Source: an uncultured Christensenellaceae bacterium (GTDB lineage: Bacteria; Bacillota; Clostridia; Christensenellales; Borkfalkiaceae). From it: DNA of 64,000 nt. Below the pieces are notes generated by a model that did not search any database, was not told the DNA's origin, and saw only the letters and a list, made by a program, of their open reading frames with translations. The position numbers and the translations under genes were made by a program. Position 1 is the first letter of the stretch, and each line of letters opens with the position of its first letter. This document shows, in pieces, positions 25,129-33,602 of the stretch. The stretch is from the NCBI GenBank assembly GCA_910586655.1, contig CAJUIR010000002.1, positions 186,001 through 250,000 of the forward strand, in the 5' to 3' direction.

Positions 25129-27183
25129 ATGAAAGAACAGCATTACAACGCCGGTGATATTACCATCCTCGAAGGCTTAGACGCCGTGCGTCTGCGCCCC
25201 GGGATGTATATCGGTTCCACGGGACCTAAAGGGCTTCATCATATTTTATGGGAAATCGTCGACAACGCAATCGACGAAGCGGCGAACGGATTCGCCGACC
25301 AAATCGACGTGCGTATCTATAAGGACGGAAGCGTTTCCGTTGAGGACAACGGCAGGGGCATTCCCACCGATATTCATCCGAAAACCAAAGTTTCGGGCGT
25401 ACAGGTCGTATTCACGCAACTGCATGCGGGCGGAAAGTTCGACGAGCACAATTATTCTTTTTCGGGCGGATTGCACGGCGTAGGCGCTTCGGTGACCAAC
25501 GCGCTTTCCAAATGGCTCAACGTCCGCGTTTGGAAAGACGGCAAGACGTGGGAAATGGGATTTCATTCATATTACGACGAGGAAAAGGGGAAATACGAAT
25601 CGGGCGTTCCCTGTTCGCCGCTTACCGATTTAAACGAACCGACCGAAAAACACGGCTCGCGCATCCACTTCATGCCCGATAATTCGGTGTTTTCAACGAC
25701 TGAATTTCAACTTACGACCATTTCGCACCGTCTGAACGAACTTGCGTTTTTAAACCGCGGTCTCAAAATTACGCTTACGGACGAGCGTATTTTACAGAAC
25801 GAATATCAGGACGATGACGACGAGAATATTCAACTCGATCTCGAAGGCGCGATGAAGCCTTACTCCGTGACTTATTGTTACGAGGGCGGTATTTCCGATT
25901 TTGCGAAGTCGCTGAACGAGGGGAAAGCCAAACTGTATCCCGAACCGCTCTATTACAGTACGCAGAAGGACGGGATCATCATCGAATTCGCGATCCAGCA
26001 TACGGGCGAATATTCCGAAAATCTGTTTTCTTTTGTCAACAATATTCCCACTCCCGAGGGCGGCTATCACGAGATGGGTTTCCGCGGCGGATTGACGCGC
26101 GTCCTCAACGACTATGCGAGGGAAACGAAAGCCTTAAAAGACAAAGATCCCAATTTCCTCGGCGACGATTTCCGCGAAGGACTGACCGCCGTGCTTTCCA
26201 TTAAAATGAAGAACGTGCAGTTTGAGGGTCAGACGAAGACCAAACTCGGCAACCCCGAAGCACGCACGCCCGTAGAGAGCGCGGTGGCGGAGGGACTCCG
26301 CACGCTTGCCGCCGATTCTGCGAAGAAGAAAACCTTCGACGACATTATCAAGAAGGCGCAGAATGCAGCGCGCGTACGGATTGCGGCGCGGCAGGCAAAA
26401 GAAACGGCGCGCGCCAAAAACAGTATCGATTCTCTTACGCTCGTGGGAAAACTTGCGGCGTGTTCGGGAAAAAAGCCCGAACAGAACGAACTCTTTATCG
26501 TAGAGGGCGACTCGGCGGGCGGTACGGCGAAACAGGCGCGGGTCAGACAGTTTCAGTCCATTCTCCCGCTTCGCGGAAAGCCGCTCAACGTCGAAAAGAA
26601 ACGGCTCGATCAAGTGCTCGCAAACGAAGAGATCCGCACGATGATTTCCGCGCTCGGCGCAGGGATCGGAAACGATTTCAATCTCGATAAAATCAATTAC
26701 AATAAAGTTATCATTTTGTCGGATGCCGATCAGGACGGGTTCCATATCCGCTGTATCCTGTTAACGTTCTTTTTCCGTTACATGCGTCCGCTTGTCAATG
26801 CGGGACATGTCTATATCGGAATGCCTCCGCTCTATAAAATTTACAAACAAAACGGCAGCGTAGAGGAGTATGCCTACGACGATCGCGAGTTGCAGGAAAA
26901 AATCGAACAAGTGGGGCGGGGTTATCTCATCCAGCGGTATAAAGGTTTGGGCGAGATGAGCGCGGAACAACTTTGGAAGACGACCATGGACCCTGCGCGC
27001 CGCAATCTTACGCAGGTCACGATCGAAGACGCCGTTGCGGCGGACAGCATGATCTCCACGCTCATGGGCGATAAGGTGGAAGGCAGAAAAGAATTTTTAA
27101 ACCGCAACGCGAATTTCAATAAAACGGATACGTTTATCGGCAGGGTCAGACTGAAAAAGGAGAACGGCGATGAAGAAGAATGA
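25129..27183 (+). CDS. parE: Type IIA DNA topoisomerase subunit B (ParE/GyrB)
   Basis: The ATPase subunit of topoisomerase IV or gyrase. The GHKL ATPase domain reads EIVDNAIDEAANG, VEDNGRGIPTDIHPKT and GGKFDEHNYSFSGGLHGVGAS. The TOPRIM domain has ELFIVEGDSAGGTAKQARVRQFQSILPLRGKPLNVEKKRLDQ and SDADQDGFHIRCILLTFFFRYMRPL. It ends with the B-subunit motif RYKGLGEMSAEQLWKTTMDP. The ATG at 25129 follows GAGG and gives 684 residues. I favour ParE because the partner lacks a canonical GyrA box, but GyrB cannot be excluded; a second B-A pair near the replication origin would settle it. The partner gene overlaps by 14 nt. Confidence 0.85.
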   Translation: MKEQHYNAGDITILEGLDAVRLRPGMYIGSTGPKGLHHILWEIVDNAIDEAANGFADQIDVRIYKDGSVSVEDNGRGIPTDIHPKTKVSGVQVVFTQLHAGGKFDEHNYSFSGGLHGVGASVTNALSKWLNVRVWKDGKTWEMGFHSYYDEEKGKYESGVPCSPLTDLNEPTEKHGSRIHFMPDNSVFSTTEFQLTTISHRLNELAFLNRGLKITLTDERILQNEYQDDDDENIQLDLEGAMKPYSVTYCYEGGISDFAKSLNEGKAKLYPEPLYYSTQKDGIIIEFAIQHTGEYSENLFSFVNNIPTPEGGYHEMGFRGGLTRVLNDYARETKALKDKDPNFLGDDFREGLTAVLSIKMKNVQFEGQTKTKLGNPEARTPVESAVAEGLRTLAADSAKKKTFDDIIKKAQNAARVRIAARQAKETARAKNSIDSLTLVGKLAACSGKKPEQNELFIVEGDSAGGTAKQARVRQFQSILPLRGKPLNVEKKRLDQVLANEEIRTMISALGAGIGNDFNLDKINYNKVIILSDADQDGFHIRCILLTFFFRYMRPLVNAGHVYIGMPPLYKIYKQNGSVEEYAYDDRELQEKIEQVGRGYLIQRYKGLGEMSAEQLWKTTMDPARRNLTQVTIEDAVAADSMISTLMGDKVEGRKEFLNRNANFNKTDTFIGRVRLKKENGDEEE

Positions 27184-29608
27184 GTTGGCGCAGGAAGAAC
27201 CGCAGGGTACGCTTTACGTTTCTCCGCTGGAAGAAGTGCTTCCCTCGTCCATGCTTCCCTATGCGGAGTACGTCATTCTCGACCGCGCGCTGCCGCGCGT
27301 CGAAGACGGATTGAAGCCCGTTCAGCGCAGGATCCTTTACACCATGTATGAAATGGGGCTTACGCCCGATAAGCCGCATAAAAAATCGGCGCGTATCGTC
27401 GGCGACTGCATGGGTAAATATCATCCGCACGGCGATTCGTCGGTATACGACGCCATGGTGCGCATGGCGCAGGAGTTCAACATGGGCAAGACGCTCGTCA
27501 ACGGACACGGGAATTTCGGTTCGGTAGACGGCGATCCCGCCGCGGCAATGCGTTACACCGAAGCACGGTTGGAACCCATCGCTTTGGAGATCCTGAGGGA
27601 TCTGGACAAAAATACCGTACCCTTCCAACTCAATTTCGACGACTCGCTGAAAGAGCCGGAACTGCTTCCCGGAAGGTTTCCCAATCTTTTGGTAAACGGC
27701 GCGTCGGGAATTGCGGTTGGACTTGCGACCAATATCCCTCCGCACAATTTAGCCGAAACCATCGACGGCGTGATTGCCTATCTCGATAATCCCCATATCC
27801 GTTTGAACGATATGGTGAATTTCATCAAGGCGCCCGATTTTCCCACAGGCGGATATATCATTGCGAACGAGTTGAATCAGGCTTATCGCACGGGCAAGGG
27901 GAAAATTATTCTGCGCGCAAAGTTGCGTGTGGAAGAAACGGACGGCGATCGGAAAAATATCGTCATCACCGAACTTCCTTATCAGGTAAACAAGTCTTCG
28001 CTTCTGCGCAAAATCGCCGAACTGAAAGAGGAGAAAAAAGAGGAACTTGCGGGAATCACCAAGGTGAGCGACGAGAGCGACCGCGTCGGTATGCGTGCGG
28101 TAATCGAAGTGCGCGGCGAAGCGGACATCGATAAAATTCTGAAAATTCTTTATAAATATACCGATCTCGAAGTCACGTTCGGGATGAACCTCGTCGCCAT
28201 TGCAAACGGAAAGCCCATGCAAATGGGACTGCTCGATATTCTCAAATATTACACGGCGTATCAAAAAGACGTCGTACTCCGCCGTACCAAATTCGATTTA
28301 AATCAGGCGAAAGACCGCTGTCATATTTTAGAGGGTTTGATCATCGCCGTCCGCAATATCGACGAAGTGATCAAAATCATCAAGGGCGCAGATTCGACTG
28401 CCGACGCGCGCGATAAACTCCGCGCCCGCTTTTCGCTTTCCGAACGTCAGGCGCAGGCGATCCTCGATTTGCGGCTCGCAAGACTTACCAAACTCGAAAT
28501 TTACAAACTCGAAGAAGAACATAAAGAATTACAGGAAAAAATCAAGTACTTGACCGAAATCGTGAACAGCGCGAAACTGTTGACGCAAGTCGTTAAAAAC
28601 GAATTGCTCGAAATCAAGAAAAAATACAAAACGCCGCGCAAGAGCGTGCTCGTATTTTCTGCCGACGAGGCGATGGCGGAACGCGCCGACGTTCGCGCTC
28701 CCGGAGTTTCGAGCGTCGTGGGCATCACGGCGGACGGCAGACTGAAATGTATGTCCGATAGCAACTTCGGTCATTCTAACAAAAAGATCAGCGATAAGTC
28801 CAAGCGCAATGCAGTAATGACGCAGACGTTGAAAATGCAGTCGGACGAGCCCATTCTTGTATTTTCCGATCAAGGCAACGGGTACCGTTTATATGCGGAG
28901 AATCTGATCTGTAAGTTCGGCGAAAGCGGATTTACGCTGTCCGAGTTCTTTGAAGAAGCAGGCAAGGACGAAAAACCGATTGCGCTGTTCCGCGGCGTGC
29001 CCGAATCGGGCGACGTGCTGTTTATTACGCGCAAAGGGATGCTGAAAAAGACGGCTTGGTCGGAATACGCACAGACCAAACCCTATTTTCAGGCGATTCG
29101 TCTGAACGAAGGGGACGCGGTGTTAACCGTTCAGACGGATATTGCGGACGAGGGCGAAACGGTATTCTTTGTAAGCAGAAGCGGAATGTGCCTCAATGCG
29201 CGGAAAGACGATATCCCTTCGCAGGGCAGGATCGCGGGCGGCGTAAAAGGGATGAATTTAAAAGAGGACGACGACGTAGTGTTTGCTTCGCAAATCGACG
29301 GCGAAGGGGAAATCGTGGTCGTTACGTCGGATAACAGATTCAAGCGTGTGATTGCGGCGCAGATCGATTCTCTGCCGCGTTACCGCAAGGGGGTGCAGAT
29401 TGCTTCGTTGAAAGGGGAAAGCGTCATTTTTTCCGATTACGTCACCATGCCCTATATGCTTGCAGTCGTGACAGAAAACGGCATGACGGAAATCTCCACG
29501 GAGGATATTTCGATCGACGCCACGAATACGCGCGGTAGATCGCTGCGAGGCGTTAAATGGAAAGCCGCGGAAGTATATGCCATGAAGTACCGCGAACCCG
29601 AAAATTGA
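27170..29608 (+). CDS. parC: Type IIA DNA topoisomerase subunit A (ParC/GyrA)
   Basis: The DNA-cleaving subunit, 812 residues. The winged-helix region reads DGLKPVQRRILYTMYEMGL and GKYHPHGDSSVYDAMVRMAQEF; the latter is the quinolone region with Ser and Asp at the key positions, as in sensitive enzymes. The catalytic tyrosine lies in AAMRYTEARLEPIALEIL. A coiled-coil dimer region follows (LARLTKLEIYKLEEEHKELQEKIKYLTEIV). The C-terminal domain has blade-like repeats (SRSGMCLNARKDDIPSQGRIAGGVKGMNL), but I find no QRRGGKG-type GyrA box, which argues for ParC. The start overlaps the B subunit and follows AAGGAG. A terminator follows the stop codon. Confidence 0.85.
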   Translation: MKKNELAQEEPQGTLYVSPLEEVLPSSMLPYAEYVILDRALPRVEDGLKPVQRRILYTMYEMGLTPDKPHKKSARIVGDCMGKYHPHGDSSVYDAMVRMAQEFNMGKTLVNGHGNFGSVDGDPAAAMRYTEARLEPIALEILRDLDKNTVPFQLNFDDSLKEPELLPGRFPNLLVNGASGIAVGLATNIPPHNLAETIDGVIAYLDNPHIRLNDMVNFIKAPDFPTGGYIIANELNQAYRTGKGKIILRAKLRVEETDGDRKNIVITELPYQVNKSSLLRKIAELKEEKKEELAGITKVSDESDRVGMRAVIEVRGEADIDKILKILYKYTDLEVTFGMNLVAIANGKPMQMGLLDILKYYTAYQKDVVLRRTKFDLNQAKDRCHILEGLIIAVRNIDEVIKIIKGADSTADARDKLRARFSLSERQAQAILDLRLARLTKLEIYKLEEEHKELQEKIKYLTEIVNSAKLLTQVVKNELLEIKKKYKTPRKSVLVFSADEAMAERADVRAPGVSSVVGITADGRLKCMSDSNFGHSNKKISDKSKRNAVMTQTLKMQSDEPILVFSDQGNGYRLYAENLICKFGESGFTLSEFFEEAGKDEKPIALFRGVPESGDVLFITRKGMLKKTAWSEYAQTKPYFQAIRLNEGDAVLTVQTDIADEGETVFFVSRSGMCLNARKDDIPSQGRIAGGVKGMNLKEDDDVVFASQIDGEGEIVVVTSDNRFKRVIAAQIDSLPRYRKGVQIASLKGESVIFSDYVTMPYMLAVVTENGMTEISTEDISIDATNTRGRSLRGVKWKAAEVYAMKYREPEN

Positions 29609-29617
29609 TCGAACAAT

Positions 29618-29646
29618 AAAAATACGGCAATCCGGCCGTATTTTTT
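29618..29646 (+). terminator. Intrinsic terminator of the topoisomerase operon
   Basis: AAAAATACGGC / GCCGTATTTTTT around AATCCG. The antisense repeat-protein relic reads through this hairpin. Confidence 0.8.
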
Positions 29647-29694
29647 ATTTTCATTCCGCGCAGGGTTTTGGTGTGAAGCGCAGGGAATCTGCTC

Positions 29695-29802
29695 TGTCGG
29701 ATAGTTCTCATCCAATCGGATCGCTTCGTAATACTCCTCCTCCAAACTATGACGTAATTGATCGTATTCCACGTCATAACTCGTCGGCACCAACCGCTGC
29801 AT
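29695..29802 (-). repeat. 108-nt perfect repeat, copy 2
   Basis: Identical base for base to 30616-30723 (offset 921 nt). On the minus strand it encodes the stretch from MQRLVPTSYDVEYDQLRH to EEYYEAIRLDENYPT. The sequences on both sides differ clearly between the two modules. Confidence 0.9.
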
Positions 29803-30615
29803 TGTTGGCGCTTCCGTGACCGTGAGCCGTGCGTACGCGACCGTTCCGTAGCATATCAAACGGTTAAATTTTAATGAGCAAGCGCCCGCGTAGAAATAGT
29901 GCTTTATCGTTTGTACACTGCCTGTCGGATTATCGAAATAAAAGATTCGCTGTTTAGAATTCGATACGCTTCCGTTGCTACTGCCTACCGACTTATGCGA
30001 TCCCGCAAATTTAAATTGAGACGGATTGTTGCTCAAAGCATAATAAGTTCTCGGAACATTGTCCGGATTCGTTCCCATCGCATAGATATAACTTCCGATG
30101 TTAGAGAAATTGGCATCACCCGTTCGTGAAGAAGTTGCGGCAGTGATCGGCACGCTGTATCTCGTATAAGCGGGGACGTCTATGCTGAGCGAGAATAACG
30201 TACGGGCGGAGGCATTGTGTCTGACTCCGCCGTTGTTTTGTGATGCGGAAATTATTGCAGCGTTTTTTGCTTCGCCGACGTTCATCGTACTCGTGTTTGT
30301 CGGAGGTTGCAAATGTTGGTCGGTAATCTTTGTGCTTGTTGCGACAGAATCTCTTGTGATAATAGAATGCGACCAATAAACGTTAAATTTGATTTCGGGC
30401 ATTACAGTGTCCGGAACTTCGTCCGAATTTTCGGTATCTGCGAGGGGGGACGCACTTCCTACGGAAACACTTCCGACGGGCGATCCGTCCCTTCCCGTGT
30501 TTTCCGCAGTGTTAAGCCCCCATTTGCCGACTTCCGTCGGCTTAATTATAAATTTGATTCGTAACAGATTTTCATACCGTGCAGAGCATTGGAACGAAAC
30601 GCAGGGGATCTGCCT

Positions 30616-30723
30616 TGTCGGATAGTTCTCATCCAATCGGATCGCTTCGTAATACTCCTCCTCCAAACTATGACGTAATTGATCGTATTCCACGTCATAA
30701 CTCGTCGGCACCAACCGCTGCAT
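30616..30723 (-). repeat. 108-nt perfect repeat, copy 1
   Basis: The partner of 29695-29802. A second shared block with one mismatch (about 73 nt) lies at 30470-30542 and 31347-31419 and encodes the module start, GWKGVETPK read in reverse on this strand. Confidence 0.9.
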
Positions 30724-31468
30724 GGTGGGAGTTTCCGTTACTGTGAGTCGTGCGTAGCCAATCGTTCCGTAACACATCCAACGGTTGAATTTTATCGAGC
30801 ATACGCCCGCATAAAAATAATAAGTTACCGTTTGTGTTTTTCCCGTCGAATTTTGAAAATAAAATGTATTTTGCTTGGAATCGGATACGCTTGATTTTCC
30901 TACCCAATTCGATATATGCGACCCTGCAATTTTGTACTTGGAAGGATTGTTGCCCACGGTATAGTAAGTCCCGGGAACATTGTCCGGATCCGTTCCCATC
31001 GAATACACATAACTTCCGATTTGGGATCCTGAAGGACCTTCATAACCGCGCGAATACGTTTCGACTTTTAACGGCACGCTGTATCTTGTATAAGCGGGAA
31101 CTTCCATACTGAGCGAGAATAACGTTCGCGTGGCTGCGTTGGAAAAGCCTCCGCTACTGGAGCGAGATACAGACATTAACGCCGCATTCGTTGATTCGCC
31201 GACGATTAATGAATTCGTACTTATCGGAGGTTGCAGATGGTGATCTGTGAAAGTTGCGCTTGTTGAGACAGCAGTACTGGTCCAGTAAACATTAAGATTG
31301 ACCGCAGATACGTCTCCGTTTTCCGTATCTGCGAGGGGGGACGCACTTCCGACGGGCGATCCGTCCCTTCCCGTGTTTTCCGCGGTGTTAAGCCCCCATT
31401 TGCCGACTTCCGTCGGCTTTCATTGATTTAAGGTCAACGAGAAATTTTTGCAAAGGTTCGGTATATGT

Positions 31469-31497
31469 TTGACTTTCTTTTTGTGCAGTGTTAAAAT
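31469..31497 (+). promoter_or_regulatory. SigA-type promoter for the glm operon
   Basis: TTGACT (31469-31474), a 17-nt spacer and TAAAAT (31492-31497). The predicted start near 31504 is only a few bases before the ATG at 31507. Confidence 0.7.
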
Positions 31498-31506
31498 AGC
31501 GATAAC

Positions 31507-32181
31507 ATGAAAGACGGTTTGAAAACCAGCGATTTATTGGATTTTTCGCATACGCTTGCGGCAGAATATTTGAAACAGACGCATTATCCGTGGGAGGCGC
31601 TTTCGGGGATCGGAAATTTGATTTTATCCCTCGGAGCGGAGTTGGACGGCATGGAATACGAAGAGATTTCTCCTCGGGTCTGGATCCATAAAAGCGCGAA
31701 AATCGCGCCTACCGCGTTTATCGGCGCGCCTTGCATCATCGGGGAGCGTACCGAAGTCCGACATTGCGCATTTATCCGCGGGAGCGCTTTGATCGGTGCG
31801 GATTGTGTCGTCGGCAATTCCTGCGAACTGAAAAACGTAATTTTGTTCGATCGGGTCCAGGTGCCGCATTACAATTACGTGGGCGACAGCATTCTCGGCT
31901 ATCGGGCACACATGGGCGCGGGCGCCGTTACATCGAACGTGAAATCGGACAAAACGCTCGTGGTTGTGAAGGGCGAACGGGAAATCGAAACGGGCTTGAA
32001 AAAATTCGGCTCAGTGCTTGGCGACGGCGTAGAGGTGGGTTGTAACAGCGTGCTCAATCCGGGAACGGTCATCGGAAGAAACACTAATATTTATCCGCTG
32101 TCTTCGGTGCGAGGTACGGTGCCGGAAAACAGTATTTATAAAGCATGCGGGAATATCGCAGCCAAACGTGAGACAAAATAA
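31507..32181 (+). CDS. Stand-alone left-handed beta-helix acetyltransferase, GlmU C-terminal domain type
   Basis: 224 residues. After a helical N-terminus (DLLDFSHTLAAEYLKQTHYPWEALSGIGNLILSLG) comes a hexapeptide-repeat beta helix (VWIHKSAKIAPTAFIGAPCIIGERTEVRHCAFIRGSALIGADCVVGNSCELKN). PHYNYVGDSILGYRAHMGAGAVTSNVK matches the GlmU acetyltransferase motif around its catalytic His (xNHLxYxGDAxxG...NIGAGTxTxN). The uridylyltransferase half of GlmU is absent. Genomic partners glmM and glmS follow directly, so acetylation of glucosamine-1-phosphate is the likely role, with nucleotide transfer done by another protein. The start is unusual: no Shine-Dalgarno sequence, and the promoter implies an almost leaderless mRNA. 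Confidence 0.75.
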   Translation: MKDGLKTSDLLDFSHTLAAEYLKQTHYPWEALSGIGNLILSLGAELDGMEYEEISPRVWIHKSAKIAPTAFIGAPCIIGERTEVRHCAFIRGSALIGADCVVGNSCELKNVILFDRVQVPHYNYVGDSILGYRAHMGAGAVTSNVKSDKTLVVVKGEREIETGLKKFGSVLGDGVEVGCNSVLNPGTVIGRNTNIYPLSSVRGTVPENSIYKACGNIAAKRETK

Positions 32182-32204
32182 GAAACACATAGGATAGGAG
32201 CATT

Positions 32205-33593
32205 ATGGGAAAATACTTCGGAACGGACGGATTCCGCGGCGAAGCCAATCAGACGCTGACCGCCGATCACGCCTATCAAGTCGGAAGATTTCTCGGCTGG
32301 TATTTCGGAGAATTAAAGAGAAGGTCGGGCGATCGGTCCGCTCCCAGAATCGTCATCGGGAAGGATACCAGAAGATCGAGTTATATGTTCGAGTACACCC
32401 TGATTGCAGGTCTTACTGCGTCGGGTGCAGACGCTTATATGCTGCACGTAACCACGACGCCATCGGTTGCGTATATCGCGCGCGTCGACGCGTTCGACTG
32501 CGGGATTATGATTTCCGCAAGTCATAATCCTTACTTCGATAACGGGATCAAATTGATCAATTCCCAAGGCGAAAAAATGGACGAGAGCGTGATCTCGCTC
32601 ATCGAGGATTATCTCGACGGAAATCTTTGCGTATTCGGAAACCGTTATACCGAGTTGCCCTATGCATTGCGCGAAAACATCGGAAAAACGGTTGACTATG
32701 CTTCGGGGAGAAACCGTTATATCGGATATCTGATTTCGCTGGGCATGTATTCGTTCCGCGGCATGAAGGTGGGGCTTGACTGTGCGAACGGAAGCAGTTG
32801 GAATATCGCCAAGGCGGTATTCGAGGCGCTGGGCGCAACTGCTTACGTGATCAATGCCGAACCCGACGGATTGAATATCAACGAAAACGCGGGTTCGACG
32901 CATATCGAAGCATTGCAAAAATTTGTCAGGAAAAACCGTCTTGACGTCGGGTTTGCCTACGACGGCGACGCGGATCGCTGTCTATGCGTCGATGAAAACG
33001 GCGACGTCGTGACGGGCGATCATATTCTATACGTCTACGGCGCTTATATGAAAGAGCGCGGGAAACTGGTAAACAACACCGTTGTGACGACCGTCATGTC
33101 CAATTACGGGTTATATAAAGCATTCGACGCATTGGGCGTCGGGTATGCCAAGACGCCGGTCGGAGATAAGTACGTTTACGAATACATGACCGAGCACGGT
33201 TGCAGACTGGGCGGCGAACAATCGGGACATATCATATTTTCCAAATATGCGACGACGGGCGACGGGATTCTGACCAGTATGAAGATCATGGAAGTGATCA
33301 TGGCGAAAAAAACGCCGCTTTCCAAACTGTGCGAACCGTTGAAAATCTATCCGCAGGTGCTTCTCAATATTGCGGTTACGGAAAAGGACAAAGCGCAGGA
33401 CGACTGCGACGTTGTTGCCGCAGTGAAACGCGCCGAAGAGCAGTTGAACGGTTGCGGCAGGATCTTGGTCCGCGCATCGGGAACGGAGCCGCTGGTTCGG
33501 ATCATGGTGGAAGCGGAGAGCAAAAAGATTTGCAAAGAATTGTCGGACAGCGTGGCTTCCGTATTGTATCGGAAAGGTTATGCTGTAAAGTAG
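32205..33593 (+). CDS. glmM: Phosphoglucosamine mutase
   Basis: Converts glucosamine-6-phosphate to glucosamine-1-phosphate. The 462 residues have the four-domain alpha-D-phosphohexomutase layout. The N-terminus is GKYFGTDGFRGEAN. The phosphoserine loop ISASHNPYFDNGIK places the active serine at residue 106. The metal loop is FAYDGDADRCLCVDENG. The sugar-binding loop is GGEQSGHIIF, and the phosphate-binding loop near the end is RASGTEPLVRIMVEAES. The start follows AGGATAGGAG. It is 23 nt after the acetyltransferase gene and 9 nt before glmS, completing a three-gene UDP-GlcNAc precursor operon. Confidence 0.95.
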   Translation: MGKYFGTDGFRGEANQTLTADHAYQVGRFLGWYFGELKRRSGDRSAPRIVIGKDTRRSSYMFEYTLIAGLTASGADAYMLHVTTTPSVAYIARVDAFDCGIMISASHNPYFDNGIKLINSQGEKMDESVISLIEDYLDGNLCVFGNRYTELPYALRENIGKTVDYASGRNRYIGYLISLGMYSFRGMKVGLDCANGSSWNIAKAVFEALGATAYVINAEPDGLNINENAGSTHIEALQKFVRKNRLDVGFAYDGDADRCLCVDENGDVVTGDHILYVYGAYMKERGKLVNNTVVTTVMSNYGLYKAFDALGVGYAKTPVGDKYVYEYMTEHGCRLGGEQSGHIIFSKYATTGDGILTSMKIMEVIMAKKTPLSKLCEPLKIYPQVLLNIAVTEKDKAQDDCDVVAAVKRAEEQLNGCGRILVRASGTEPLVRIMVEAESKKICKELSDSVASVLYRKGYAVK

Positions 33594-33602
33594 AGAAAAA
33601 AT

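Larger units (their letters stand above)
29452..31419 (-). pseudogene. Truncated relic of a repetitive protein, two tandem modules
   Basis: On the minus strand a frame is open from just below the TGA at 31420-31422 to 29452, but the first in-frame ATG is internal (31174-31176) and no ribosome binding site or signal peptide precedes it. Two modules of about 300 residues follow each other. Each runs from KPTEVGKWGLNTAENTGRDG through RTLFSLS..VPAYTRYSVP and ARLTVTE.PTMQRLVPTSYD to EEEYYEAIRLDENYP. The upstream stop falls at the module boundary, and the downstream homology ends at NENK, at the parC terminator, so the C-terminus is antisense parC. Both ends are therefore lost. Residue content (Ser, Thr, Tyr, Asn, few Cys) suggests an extracellular repeat protein, but I recognise no family. 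It could still be expressed from the internal ATG as 574 residues. Confidence 0.55.

Noticed and set aside
33594..33602. glmS ribozyme upstream of glmS
   Set aside because: Only 9 nt lie between glmM and glmS, and I see no ribozyme core in the operon leader either.
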